Positions 28,415 through 37,072 of a stretch of 64,000 bases of DNA are shown here, piece by piece. Within the stretch, counting starts at the first letter, position 1. Every line of letters starts with the position of its first letter. Both the position numbers and the translations under genes were made by a program. Source of the DNA: Desulfovibrio inopinatus DSM 10711 (GTDB taxonomy: Bacteria > Desulfobacterota > Desulfovibrionia > Desulfovibrionales > Desulfovibrionaceae); assembly GCF_000429305.1 (NCBI RefSeq), contig NZ_AUBP01000017.1:114307-178306 (forward strand), read 5' to 3'. The notes under the pieces were generated by a model, which saw only the letters and a list, made by a program, of their open reading frames with translations, did not search any database and was not told the origin of the DNA.

Positions 28415-28825
28415 TTATCTGCTGCCAGACTGAATGACGTTTTTCATGCCTTCGAAGTTCTTTTTGATCACCTGAGTCAGTGCATCGTACATCAAGGTGT
28501 TTTTCGCCATGATGGTCATTTCTTTGTCCAGATCCACGGCATCGGCACCGGCAACAGCTCTGGGTTTCCATTTCTCTTCGAATTCGCCTTCAAACGTGTT
28601 CGGGTTGAACACGGAGGGCATGTGTTCTTTGGTCGTCTGTGTCATTTTGCCGCGAGCATCTCGACCCAGAGCTGATTGAAGCTCTTCTTCGAACTCGATA
28701 CGGCGGGCTTTGTATTGGGGGATGTCCGCATTGGCCAGGTTGGACATGACAATGTTTTGACGATCAAGTCGGATGTCGAGAACCTTGCTTGTCAGGCCGA
28801 TTTCCGAAGGAAAAAAAGTTTTCAT
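28415..28825 (-). CDS. flgB: Flagellar proximal rod protein FlgB
   Basis: About 136 residues with the rod signature RLDRQNIVMSNLANADIPQYKARRIEFEE. The start at 28825 has AGGAGC six bases upstream; a longer frame to 28915 would run into the promoter. First gene of the leftward flgB-flgC-fliE-fliF-fliG-fliH-fliI operon. Confidence 0.95.
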   Translation of the reverse strand: MKTFFPSEIGLTSKVLDIRLDRQNIVMSNLANADIPQYKARRIEFEEELQSALGRDARGKMTQTTKEHMPSVFNPNTFEGEFEEKWKPRAVAGADAVDLDKEMTIMAKNTLMYDALTQVIKKNFEGMKNVIQSGSR

Positions 28826-29394
28826 GTCGTAGCTCCTGGAAGTTTCTTCATTCCCTGCCGGCTGGATGTGAGCGTGAGAGGCAGGTTGGCTGGTATAAAG
28901 CAACTTGTGTACCATTCTGTATAATTGATTGATATAATAGTATTAATTTTTAATATTGATAAAAAGGGGAGAGGTGGCAGCGTTGTTGTATTGACGCTTT
29001 CCTCTTCTGGAGAAGGTCGGCGCATTGGCGGTCTGGCGGCAAGTCCTGCCGGGAGAGAGAACAAAAAATTGGTGGGAAATCTGAGAGGGGTGTTCTTTTA
29101 ATCTCTTGTTATTGTTGTATAAATAGAGACCGAAGAACATGTTTTTTTCTCGATGTGGTGTTTTTCTTTGGGGATGGCACGCTTTCTGCTTGAAGCTAGG
29201 CAACTGCGTATTCCTTCCGCCCTCTGCGTTGGAACCGTTCGGTGGAGCCTGCAGAAACCTTATAAGGGATGCGTGTTAATGGAAGGGGACCCGGGATGAG
29301 AATTTTTTCCCGGTACATGGCAAGGGATTAGTAAAGATGCCAAAGCCTGGTGAAGATACTCCGGGAGCATCTTTAGCAACACAGGGGTTATATT
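28826..29394. other. Divergent intergenic region between flgB and the TPR gene
   Basis: Holds the sigma-54 promoter for flgB (listed), an A+T-rich block at about 28920-28970, and two hairpins ahead of the TPR gene: CCGGGA/TCCCGG near 29291-29313, and TAAAGATGC (29332-29340) with GCATCTTTA (29367-29375), the latter ending 19 bases before the ATG. No gene is apparent. Confidence 0.6.
28899..28914 (-). promoter_or_regulatory. Sigma-54 promoter of the flgB operon
   Basis: On the minus strand the sequence reads TGGTACACAAGTTGCT. The GG and GC dinucleotides are separated by exactly ten bases, as required for the -24/-12 elements. The predicted RNA start is near 28888, about 60 bases before flgB. 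Sigma-54 control of early flagellar operons is common. Confidence 0.75.
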
Positions 29395-29967
29395 ATGAGC
29401 GGTCATCTCGATTACGAAATCAATAAAGAACTCGGCGAATGCTATCTTTTCATGGGCGAAATGGACAAGGCTGAAGAATACTACAAGAAGGCCGTGGCCA
29501 GTAACGGTGTTCATGCTGAACCATATCTCGGGCTTGCTACTATTGCCGTGCAGCTTGGCGACTTGGATAAGGCATATGCCCTGTACGTGAAGGCAAGCAA
29601 GATCGAAGAAAATGACCGCGCCCTTGCTGGCATGGCTTTGATTGAGCTTGAAAGCGGACGCCTTGATGAAGCCTATATTAATTTTTCCCGGGCAGTTACG
29701 TTGAATCCGGAAAATCATGTTGCCCTGTTCGGCCTGGTCCGTTTGGGACATATGGACAATAACCTGGAACGTATCATTCCGCATCTGCGCGATTGCCTGC
29801 AGAATGATCCGCTTCAAAATGACATTCGTTTCTCGCTGGCCGGTTGTTTGGTGAGCTTGGGCGAAGTCGAAGAAGCCTGCCAACAACTTGAATACATTCT
29901 TGAAAACGAACCCGGCCATGCTGCCGCGACGGAGTTGATGCAATACGTTGCAGCCGACGCTGCATAA
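29395..29967 (+). CDS. Tetratricopeptide-repeat protein
   Basis: The 190-residue protein consists of about five TPR units (for example MDKAEEYYKKAVASNGVHAEPYLG and LDEAYINFSRAVTLNPENHVALF). No signal peptide or membrane helix is seen, so it is cytosolic and probably a protein-interaction scaffold. The upstream region contains a hairpin that may affect translation. It is transcribed away from the flagellar operon, and a flagellar role is only inferred from position. Confidence 0.85.
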   Translation: MSGHLDYEINKELGECYLFMGEMDKAEEYYKKAVASNGVHAEPYLGLATIAVQLGDLDKAYALYVKASKIEENDRALAGMALIELESGRLDEAYINFSRAVTLNPENHVALFGLVRLGHMDNNLERIIPHLRDCLQNDPLQNDIRFSLAGCLVSLGEVEEACQQLEYILENEPGHAAATELMQYVAADAA

Positions 29968-30172
29968 CAGACAGCGTCGATCACATATCCCCTCCCCATT
30001 TGATTCTTGGCCTGACATGCAGGGCGGATGCAAGCAGGCCAAGAATCAAAATAAAACGGGGAAATGATGTAATTGTGCCAAGGACCGGCCCTGTGGATGT
30101 GCGCAAGGATGCGCTGGGGGCTTGCCAAGCCGTCATGAATCTGGCATCGCCTCGTGAAAAAGCGAGGCATCC

Positions 30173-30772
30173 ATGGAATTTTTGCCTATCAAACGCGCTC
30201 TTTTGAGCGTCACCGACAAAACCGGCTTAGTTGAATTTGCCGGTTATCTCCAAGACAACGGTGTTGAGTTGGTTTCCACCGGAGGAACCCGGAAAAAAAT
30301 GCTCGACGCCGGATTGAACGTCATCTCGGTCAGTGATGTGACCGGTTTCCCTGAAATGCTCAATGGCCGTGTGAAAACACTGCACCCCAACATTCACGCT
30401 GGTGTGTTAGCGGATAAAGACAATCCGGAACACTTGACGACCCTTGAGTCATTCAATTTGCGGCCTTTTGATCTTGTCTGCGTCAATTTATATAATTTTG
30501 CCCAGGCGAAAGCCAATAAACTGCCGTTGAAACAAGCCATCGAACAAATTGATGTTGGCGGACCGACCATGTTGCGTGCTGCAGCCAAAAATTTTCACGG
30601 CATGCTGGTCGCTCCCGGCCCCGAGACATATGATGTGATCAAAGCCGACCTCGACGCGAATGACTTCGCGGCTTCCCTCAAGCTCCGTAAAGACATGGCC
30701 ACCAAAACATTCGCCTTGACCGCCGAATATGATGCCATGATCACGGATTATCTGAGTTCGACTGACGCGTGA
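30173..30772 (+). CDS. purH: IMP cyclohydrolase (PurH N-terminal domain only)
   Basis: A 199-residue protein that covers the MGS-fold cyclohydrolase half of PurH: RALLSVTDKTGLVEFAG, LVSTGGTRKKML, FPEMLNGRVKTLHPNIHAG and IEQIDVGGPTMLRAAAKN. Bifunctional PurH is about 520 residues; the AICAR transformylase half is missing and the gene ends at a terminator, so this is a genuine stand-alone enzyme. Another enzyme must do the formylation step. GAGG precedes the ATG. Confidence 0.92.
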   Translation: MEFLPIKRALLSVTDKTGLVEFAGYLQDNGVELVSTGGTRKKMLDAGLNVISVSDVTGFPEMLNGRVKTLHPNIHAGVLADKDNPEHLTTLESFNLRPFDLVCVNLYNFAQAKANKLPLKQAIEQIDVGGPTMLRAAAKNFHGMLVAPGPETYDVIKADLDANDFAASLKLRKDMATKTFALTAEYDAMITDYLSSTDA

Positions 30773-30776
30773 ACTC

Positions 30777-30824
30777 AAAACACATCCGGGAGAAAATGAA
30801 CACTCCCGGATGTGTTTTCTTTTT
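30777..30824 (+). terminator. Rho-independent terminator of purH
   Basis: AAAACACATCCGGGAG pairs with CTCCCGGATGTGTTTT around a ten-base loop, followed by CTTTTT. Confidence 0.9.
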
Positions 30825-30995
30825 AGTGTCGACGACGATCTGTTTTTCATGCCCGCGTCACATCCCCCATCGTTGGTGTGCATATAATGCTGAGGTCTGG
30901 AGCATCCAAATACACTTGTTTTTTGGAAGGGAGCTTCGTAGCCCGCTCATGCCATGTAGAGCTGTGCTCATAGCCTTCATCTCTCGAATTAAATC

Positions 30996-31142
30996 CTAAA
31001 GAAACGTCACGGAGCAATCCTTTTGGGATTGGTATTCGTTTATTGTTCGATATATCCGATTTGCGATAATTCGAAGATACTCTGCTGTTTCGAATTCTTT
31101 TCCCGTCATGAATGCTTGGATGATGTCGTTAGCGGTATACAT
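30996..31142 (-). CDS. Small hypothetical protein (48 residues)
   Basis: An ATG at 31142 preceded by GGAAG at five bases opens a 48-codon frame that starts MYTANDIIQAFMTGKEF and ends QKDCSVTFL. It reads like an amphipathic helical protein and not noise, but it is short and has no recognised family. It could also be a remnant of a larger gene. Confidence 0.3.
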   Translation of the reverse strand: MYTANDIIQAFMTGKEFETAEYLRIIANRIYRTINEYQSQKDCSVTFL

Positions 31143-31641
31143 ATCTGCTTCCGACAAGGCAGAGGAACTTTGCTGGCTAGAATCATTTTTTTATGACCCC
31201 ATGGTCGAGTAGACCACGTCGGATCATTGAAAGGGGATTAAAACAACGAAACGGACTCTTCGTGGCATGATGTTTGATACTTGGTTGCTTGATAATGATG
31301 GGATAATTACCCGAAGGCCGACCGAGTGAAGCATGAAGATATTACAGGCGTCTTTAAGGATGCATTTTGAAAGTGTCCGATACACTGTGGTCTACAAATC
31401 TGATGTATATTGACCATTAAATGGGTTTATTGTCTGTTGCTTATCGTATGTTGAAGTGTATTCTTTGTTCATATGTCGGAAAGATGAGGTGTTTATTGTT
31501 CGTTTAGTGTCGATTTTATTGTCGTGATGATAATTGTTATTTTCTTTTATAAGAAATCATTCTGAATGATGTATGGTATGAACTTGTCGTTGTCTTTATG
31601 TGCCAACTACTTCTTTTTATATGTGATACGGAGAGAACTTC
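31143..31641. other. A+T-rich region upstream of the sigma-54 regulator
   Basis: About 500 bases without a convincing gene and with clearly lower G+C than the flanks to the left. It must contain the regulator's promoter, but I cannot point to a single strong candidate. Confidence 0.5.
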
Positions 31642-33240
31642 ATGCAAGTAAAAATAAAGTTGATATTTGAAGATAGAGTTGGTGTTGTCGCTGACATATC
31701 GAGAGTTGTTGCTGGCATGGATATGAACATAAAATCTATTGAAGTTGTTGTAAAAAAAGGGCTTGCAAATGTTTTTGCAGAGATACATTCCATCAGAAGC
31801 ATTGATGCCATTCGGCAATTATTTAAATCATTAGTACGTATACCTCATATACTCGATATCAAATTCATCAATACACTTCCTCGCGAAGAAAGTGAAAATC
31901 GTTTTAAAACCATTTTAGACAATATGAGCGATGGAATAATATCTATTGATGCATATGGAAGGATGCAAACGATTAATAAAGTTGCTGCGCAAATGTATAC
32001 CGGCGGGGATCAGGATGTCATAGGGAGGAGTATAAAGGATATTATTCCAGGTGATGTTGATTTGTTAAAATGTTTGAGTGGTGGAGAGTTCGAAGATGTA
32101 AAGAAGATAATTAGTACGACAAAAGGGAATATGCATTTTTTTTCTTCTGTAAAAAAAATATGCGATGTTCGCGGAAGAGTGTTGGGAGCTGTTCAGATAT
32201 CAAAAGACATAAAAACAATTCGAACATTAGCGAAGACACTATCAAATAAAGATGAAATTGATTTCTATAGCATTATTGGACAGCATCCAGCGATTTTGAA
32301 CTCTATTCGAATGGCGCAAACTATTTCTAAAACGGATTCAATTATCTCAATTCAAGGTGCAAGTGGAACAGGAAAAGAGCTTTTTGCAAGAGCAATACAT
32401 ACAGAAAGTGGAAGGCAGGGGCCTTTTGTTGCTCTTAACTGTGCTGCATTGCCAGAACAGCTTTTAGAAAGTGAGCTGTTTGGTTATGAGCGCGGTGCGT
32501 TTACAGGAGGAAAAAGAGAAGGAAAATTGGGATTGTTTGAGGTGGCTCGGGAAGGAACGGTTTTTCTTGATGAAATAGGTGACATGCCTTTGTCGTCTCA
32601 AGTGAAGATTCTCAGAGTTCTTCAGGAAAACAAAGTACGAAGGATTGGTGGAGAGAATGAAGTTCCAATATCTGCCCGCATTATTACTGCAACAAATAGG
32701 GATCTGGGACGAGAAGTTGAGAAGAAGCGTTTTCGTCGTGACCTCTATTATAGGATAAACATTCTCCCACTGTATATACCGTCCTTACGTGATAGAATGT
32801 CTGATTTACCTTTACTGGCTAAATATTTCTTGGATTGCTTAAAGGCAAAGCTGGATATTCCGTGTCATAGTTTTTCCCAGGAAGCGATGGACAAACTTTA
32901 TAATCATGATTGGCCTGGGAATGTTCGGGAAGTGAAAAATGTAGTAGAGCGTGCTGCAATTCTTTGTAAGAAAAGTTTTATCCAGGACGAATTCATACTT
33001 TTCAGTCATGAATTGCAAGGAAATTCGTCTTTTGATGGGATTCAGGATTCAGAAAAAGTACTTTCAGGAGGATTACGGAAAGAAGTTGCAGACTTTGAAA
33101 AAGCATTACTCCAAAAAGCACTTGAAGCAAATTTGAGTATAAGAAAGACAGCAAGATCTTTAGGAGTTTCTCATACAACTCTGTTAAATAAAATAAAAAA
33201 ATACAATATAGAGTGGAATGAAAATGAACCACTGGAATGA
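31642..33240 (+). CDS. Sigma-54-dependent transcriptional activator with ACT and PAS domains
   Basis: The 532-residue protein has an N-terminal ACT domain (1-75; IFEDRVGVVADISRVVAGMDMNIKSIEV), a PAS domain (about 85-200), a sigma-54 AAA+ domain (about 215-440; Walker A GASGTGKE, FLDEIGDMPLSSQVKILRVLQE, and a GAFTGG version of the GAFTGA loop), and a C-terminal Fis-type HTH (SIRKTARSLGVSHTTLLNKI). ACT domains bind amino acids, and the next genes are ald and an alanine symporter. It is therefore a TyrR-like activator probably sensing alanine. Its codons are A+T-rich. Confidence 0.9.
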   Translation: MQVKIKLIFEDRVGVVADISRVVAGMDMNIKSIEVVVKKGLANVFAEIHSIRSIDAIRQLFKSLVRIPHILDIKFINTLPREESENRFKTILDNMSDGIISIDAYGRMQTINKVAAQMYTGGDQDVIGRSIKDIIPGDVDLLKCLSGGEFEDVKKIISTTKGNMHFFSSVKKICDVRGRVLGAVQISKDIKTIRTLAKTLSNKDEIDFYSIIGQHPAILNSIRMAQTISKTDSIISIQGASGTGKELFARAIHTESGRQGPFVALNCAALPEQLLESELFGYERGAFTGGKREGKLGLFEVAREGTVFLDEIGDMPLSSQVKILRVLQENKVRRIGGENEVPISARIITATNRDLGREVEKKRFRRDLYYRINILPLYIPSLRDRMSDLPLLAKYFLDCLKAKLDIPCHSFSQEAMDKLYNHDWPGNVREVKNVVERAAILCKKSFIQDEFILFSHELQGNSSFDGIQDSEKVLSGGLRKEVADFEKALLQKALEANLSIRKTARSLGVSHTTLLNKIKKYNIEWNENEPLE

Positions 33241-33301
33241 TTTCGTTCCAAAATAAAATATAAATAAAAATAATTAGTTAATGAAAAAGTATATTTTGAG
33301 T

Positions 33302-33319
33302 TGGCACGAAAGGTTGCCA
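33302..33319. promoter_or_regulatory. Candidate upstream activator site for ald
   Basis: TGGCA (33302-33306) and TGCCA (33315-33319) form a perfect inverted repeat with an 8-base spacer, centred about 180 bases upstream of the sigma-54 promoter, a usual distance for enhancer binding. It superficially resembles a -24/-12 promoter, but the GG-GC spacing is one base too long. Confidence 0.45.
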
Positions 33320-33482
33320 CTGGGTTGATTGCTCAATCTTTCAAGAAAATGAGACGTGAGAAGTAAGATATGTTTATTGGAAGCTTTGTTGTTTTGTATC
33401 TATTTGATTTTATTTGGTAAAAAATTGTTTTATTCCTCTCTGCTTTTGGGGGGGACTCTTCTTCGATCTTTTCTCTCTCCTT

Positions 33483-33498
33483 TGGCAAGCCTCTTGCT
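33483..33498 (+). promoter_or_regulatory. Sigma-54 promoter of ald
   Basis: TGGCAAGCCTCTTGCT matches the -24/-12 consensus with GG at 33484-33485 and GC at 33496-33497, ten bases between. The RNA start would be near 33509, giving a 77-base leader before ald. Confidence 0.8.
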
Positions 33499-33585
33499 TT
33501 ATCAATGTACTTTCTCTCAAACAAGACTATTGTATTGAGAATTTGTGTTTATTCTCATGCCTAAAATACCAAAGGAGAACTTTAA

Positions 33586-34701
33586 ATGATTGTTGGAATC
33601 CTTAAAGAAATTAAGTCAGAAGAGAATCGTGTATGCATGACTCCGTCTGGAGTTGAAGTTATGGTTCAGTATGGACATACTGTTCTCGTTGAAAAAAGTG
33701 CTGGTGAAGGAACAGGATTTACTAACAAGATGTATGAGAGCGCAGGAGCAAAAATTATTTCGACTCCTGATGAAATTTATCAAAAGTCAGAGATGGTAAT
33801 GCATGTTAAAGAACCATTGCCATCGGAATATGATCTTATTCGTGAAGGGCAAATCGTCTTTACATATCTCCATCTTGCAGCAGATGAAGCACTGACAAAT
33901 GCTCTTATAAAGAGTAAATCGATATGCATTGCATATGAAACAATAGAGAAAGATGATAAGAGCTTGCCTTTGCTTACTCCCATGTCCGAAGTTGCAGGCC
34001 GGATGTCCATCCAAGAGGGAGCGAAGTATTTGGAAATGAACCATTGTGGACATGGCGTACTGCTGGGAGGAGTGCCCGGCGTTGAGCCCGCTACTGTCGT
34101 GGTTATCGGTGGTGGAGTCGTTGGAACAAACGCTGCGAAAATGGCCTGCGGTCTTGGAGCAAAAGTGTATTTGCTCGACATGAATCTCGACCGTCTGCGT
34201 TATTTGTCTGATGTTATGCCGGCAAACTGTTTTCCCATGATGTCTACACCTGCCGTATTGCGCAAATTATGCCGTGAAGCAGATGTCGTTATTGGCGCCG
34301 TGCTCGTTACGGGTGCTAAGGCACCGAAGCTGCTGACAAAGAGCATGCTGAAAGAAATGAAGAATGGTGCCGTTATTGTCGATGTTGCTATTGACCAGGG
34401 AGGCTGTTTCGAAACCTCCAAAGCCACGACGCATGGAGATCCGGTTTATGCGGTTGACGGTGTTGTCCACTACTGTGTGGCGAACATGCCAGGCGCCGTT
34501 GCGCGAACTTCAACTATCGCTCTGACGAACGCGACACTGCCTTATGCCCTGGAGATTGCCAATAAGGGCTGGCGTAAATCCATGCAGGAAAATAAGGAAA
34601 TCAAGCTTGGGGCCAACATCATAGACGGTAAAGTCGTGTACAAAGGTGTTGCCGATGCGTTTGATCTGGAATTCGTGGATGTCGGAACCTTTTTGCAATA
34701 A
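33586..34701 (+). CDS. ald: Alanine dehydrogenase
   Basis: Converts L-alanine and NAD to pyruvate, ammonia and NADH. The 371-residue protein has the family start MIVGILKEIKSEENRVCMTPSGVE, catalytic Lys and His regions (VMHVKEPL, YLHLAAD), the NAD-binding GGGVVGTNAAKMACGLGA and VDVAIDQGGCFETS. AAAGGAGAA precedes the ATG. The first 430 bases are A+T-rich, like the upstream regulator, while the rest has the typical G+C of the chromosome. Confidence 0.96.
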   Translation: MIVGILKEIKSEENRVCMTPSGVEVMVQYGHTVLVEKSAGEGTGFTNKMYESAGAKIISTPDEIYQKSEMVMHVKEPLPSEYDLIREGQIVFTYLHLAADEALTNALIKSKSICIAYETIEKDDKSLPLLTPMSEVAGRMSIQEGAKYLEMNHCGHGVLLGGVPGVEPATVVVIGGGVVGTNAAKMACGLGAKVYLLDMNLDRLRYLSDVMPANCFPMMSTPAVLRKLCREADVVIGAVLVTGAKAPKLLTKSMLKEMKNGAVIVDVAIDQGGCFETSKATTHGDPVYAVDGVVHYCVANMPGAVARTSTIALTNATLPYALEIANKGWRKSMQENKEIKLGANIIDGKVVYKGVADAFDLEFVDVGTFLQ

Positions 34702-34712
34702 GTCGCAATATG

Positions 34713-34748
34713 AAGCCGGGGTTTTCGCTCCGGCTTTTTTTTATATGT
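34713..34748 (+). terminator. Rho-independent terminator of ald
   Basis: AAGCCGG and CCGGCTT arms around GGTTTTCGCT, followed by eight T. It separates ald from the symporter gene. Confidence 0.85.
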
Positions 34749-34944
34749 AATGAGCGATTTTTTGTTTCCACGTCGTGTTCAGTGCAAGACGGCGAGTTTG
34801 AAGATGAGGAAGAGATATCACTGGGGGAATGTGATTGATTCAGCTTCCTGAAGAGGAAGGGGGGATTGTCGGAAAGCGCAAAGCCTCCGGCAGCAATGAA
34901 GATACAAAATTATCTGTCAAGACAGTAAGAAGAAGGAGTGGACC

Positions 34945-36366
34945 ATGATTGATCCTGCATCCATACGCGCGTTTCTCCAACCGGTTGAAGTTTTCTTTGG
35001 GGAAGTGGGGAATTTTGTTTGGGGCCCACCGATGCTTATCCTGCTTGTGGGGACAGGATTTTACCTTACAATTATTCTTCGGGGGCTTCAGTTTCGGAAA
35101 CTCGGCTATTCCCTGTGGTTGGCCCTCATAAAACGACGTGAAGAAGGGGCTGGCGATATTAGTCATTTTCAAGCGCTTATGACCGCGCTTTCGGCTACGG
35201 TCGGTACGGGCAATATCGCTGGCGTAGCAACGGCCATTGCTATTGGAGGGCCTGGTGCTCTCTTTTGGATGTGGGTTACGGGATTGCTTGGTATGGCTAC
35301 AAAGTATGCTGAAGCTGTCCTTGCGGTTCAGTACAGAGAAATTGATGAAAATGGAGAAATGAGCGGCGGGCCGATGTACTATATTTCCAAAGGCCTCGGC
35401 TTCAAGTGGCTTGGTTGGTTGTTTGCGTTCTTCGCATCCATTGCCGCGTTCGGGATCGGCAATATGGTGCAAGCAAATTCTGTCGCGGACGCTCTTCATG
35501 CCACGGTTGGTATCGCCCCCTGGATCACCGGAATTGGTCTTATGCTGGCAACCGCATTTGTTATCCTCGGCGGTATTAAGAGTATTGGTAAAGTTGCCGG
35601 TGTGCTCGTTCCCGCAATGATTGTTTTCTACATGGGAGGGGCGTTACTCATTATTTTGATGAATATCTCCGGCGTGCCCGATGCATTTGCACTCATTTTT
35701 AAAGAAGCTTTTACGGATACGGCCGCCACAGGGGGATTTATCGGTGCAACCGTGATGATGAGTATTCGATTCGGTGTGGCACGAGGCGTTTTTTCCAATG
35801 AATCCGGTCTTGGTTCTGCGCCGATCGCGGCTGCAGCCGCACAAACCAACCACCCGGTAACCCAAGCGCTTGTCTCCATGACCCAGACTTTTATTGATAC
35901 GATAATCGTCTGCACCGTGACTGGCCTTGTTTTAATTCTCTCCGGTGCATGGAATTCGGGTATTACCGGTGCTGAATTAACGACCATCGCCTTTGGAAAA
36001 TCCATTGCCGGAGGCGAATATATCGTTTCGCTGGGGCTTTCTCTTTTTGCTTATTCCACCGTGTTGGGATGGTGTTACTACGGTGAGAAATCTATTGAAT
36101 ACATTTTAGGCGTGAAAGCAATTTTGCCCTACCGCCTTGTTTACATTCTGTTTGTGGGACTGGGCGCTATTGCAAAGTTGAGTTTTGTTTGGACGGTTTC
36201 CGATGTTTTCAACGGATTGATGGCGGTACCCAACCTCATCGGTTTGCTTTTACTCTCCCCGGTTATTTTGAGAGTAACCAAAGATTACTTTGGTGATCCG
36301 TCATGTAAAGAAGACGCGGCGGAGACTGCTGAAGAATCTCTTTCAGGGTGTCGAGAACAATCGTAA
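34945..36366 (+). CDS. Sodium:alanine symporter (AGCS family)
   Basis: The 473-residue protein has about eleven membrane helices and AGCS signatures: [36 protein letters not shown] and [21 protein letters not shown]. It imports alanine (or glycine) with sodium. AAGAAGGAGTGGACC precedes the ATG. It is downstream of ald but has its own transcription unit because of the terminator. Together with ald it lets the cell use alanine as a carbon, nitrogen and electron source (inference from family functions). Confidence 0.95.
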   Translation: MIDPASIRAFLQPVEVFFGEVGNFVWGPPMLILLVGTGFYLTIILRGLQFRKLGYSLWLALIKRREEGAGDISHFQALMTALSATVGTGNIAGVATAIAIGGPGALFWMWVTGLLGMATKYAEAVLAVQYREIDENGEMSGGPMYYISKGLGFKWLGWLFAFFASIAAFGIGNMVQANSVADALHATVGIAPWITGIGLMLATAFVILGGIKSIGKVAGVLVPAMIVFYMGGALLIILMNISGVPDAFALIFKEAFTDTAATGGFIGATVMMSIRFGVARGVFSNESGLGSAPIAAAAAQTNHPVTQALVSMTQTFIDTIIVCTVTGLVLILSGAWNSGITGAELTTIAFGKSIAGGEYIVSLGLSLFAYSTVLGWCYYGEKSIEYILGVKAILPYRLVYILFVGLGAIAKLSFVWTVSDVFNGLMAVPNLIGLLLLSPVILRVTKDYFGDPSCKEDAAETAEESLSGCREQS

Positions 36367-36429
36367 TTAATTGGTATAAAAGTAAAAAAAGAAGATGGTG
36401 GCAGAGTGATAGATCGCCGCCTTCGTGAA

Positions 36430-36464
36430 ACAGGCCAGAGGCGTTTTTCCTCTGGCCTGTTTTT
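36430..36464 (+). terminator. Rho-independent terminator of the symporter gene
   Basis: A perfect 12-bp stem (ACAGGCCAGAGG with CCTCTGGCCTGT), loop CGTTTTT, then TTTT. Confidence 0.9.
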
Positions 36465-37012
36465 ATGAAAGGGGAGTAAAAAGGGCACGGTTTTGTATTT
36501 GCCTCGTTGTCATAAAATTGATAGCCAATTCGCCTAAGGAATGTCCTCATTATTAGGGCTACAGACAGCCCTGGTCAATGCAAGCGCCACTTCGACGTAT
36601 TGGCGTCGAGTAAAATCAATACCAGGCTGTCTTGTTATGACGTCGAAATGCAACTTGTTCTTGTGATCCCTACAATTGACTTGCTTTCATACCTCTACTG
36701 GTTCACGCTGAATACATCTTCGTTTTGATGTTTCGTGATCCAGAGGAAATATGTTCTGGGTTCTCCCTTAGGGAGGGGGAAAGACCATTCTACGATTGTT
36801 TTTTTAGAGTAGCATGGGCTGACTGCTGAAAGAGCCCTGGCATAAGGAACAACGGCCGCGTGAGGTACACTCGTCGCGAGGCTTTTTGAAAGTCACATCA
36901 TGAGTGGGAATGAAGCAACAAAGACGGTTTTCTCTCTGTGCCTGTTACGTCGCTCGGTCCTTTTGATCTGTGGTGACATTGTCCAAATAACGCTATTGAA
37001 AGATGAGGGATC
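36465..37012. other. Intergenic region upstream of hflX
   Basis: About 550 bases without a convincing gene. A folded element lies at 36563-36632 (listed separately). Other short palindromes and a T-run near 36799 occur, but no clear promoter or small RNA boundary can be named. Confidence 0.5.
36563..36632. other. Structured intergenic element, possible small RNA
   Basis: Outer arms AGACAGCCCTGGT (36563-36575) and ACCAGGCTGTCT (36621-36632) pair with one bulged C. They enclose a second perfect stem TCGACG/CGTCGA (36592-36597, 36604-36609). No T-run follows, so it is not a standard terminator. Confidence 0.35.
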
Positions 37013-37072
37013 ATCATCGCTACGAAAGTAAAAGGTAATATCGAAGGCCTGAAAGCGAGTCAGATTCGGGCA

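Larger units (their letters stand above)
33241..33585 (+). other. Regulatory region between the activator and ald
   Basis: A non-coding A+T-rich stretch that carries a TGGCA-N8-TGCCA inverted repeat and a consensus sigma-54 promoter, each listed separately. No gene is seen. Confidence 0.7.

Noticed and set aside
30769..30999. Open frame after purH
   Set aside because: It begins inside the purH terminator and has no family-like content.
33302..33318. TTGGCACGAAAGGTTGCC as a sigma-54 promoter for ald
   Set aside because: GG and GC are 13 bases apart, one more than the fixed 12. The better-spaced site is at 33483.
36541..36900. 6S RNA in the gap before hflX
   Set aside because: The hairpins do not form the long rod with a central bubble expected for 6S RNA.
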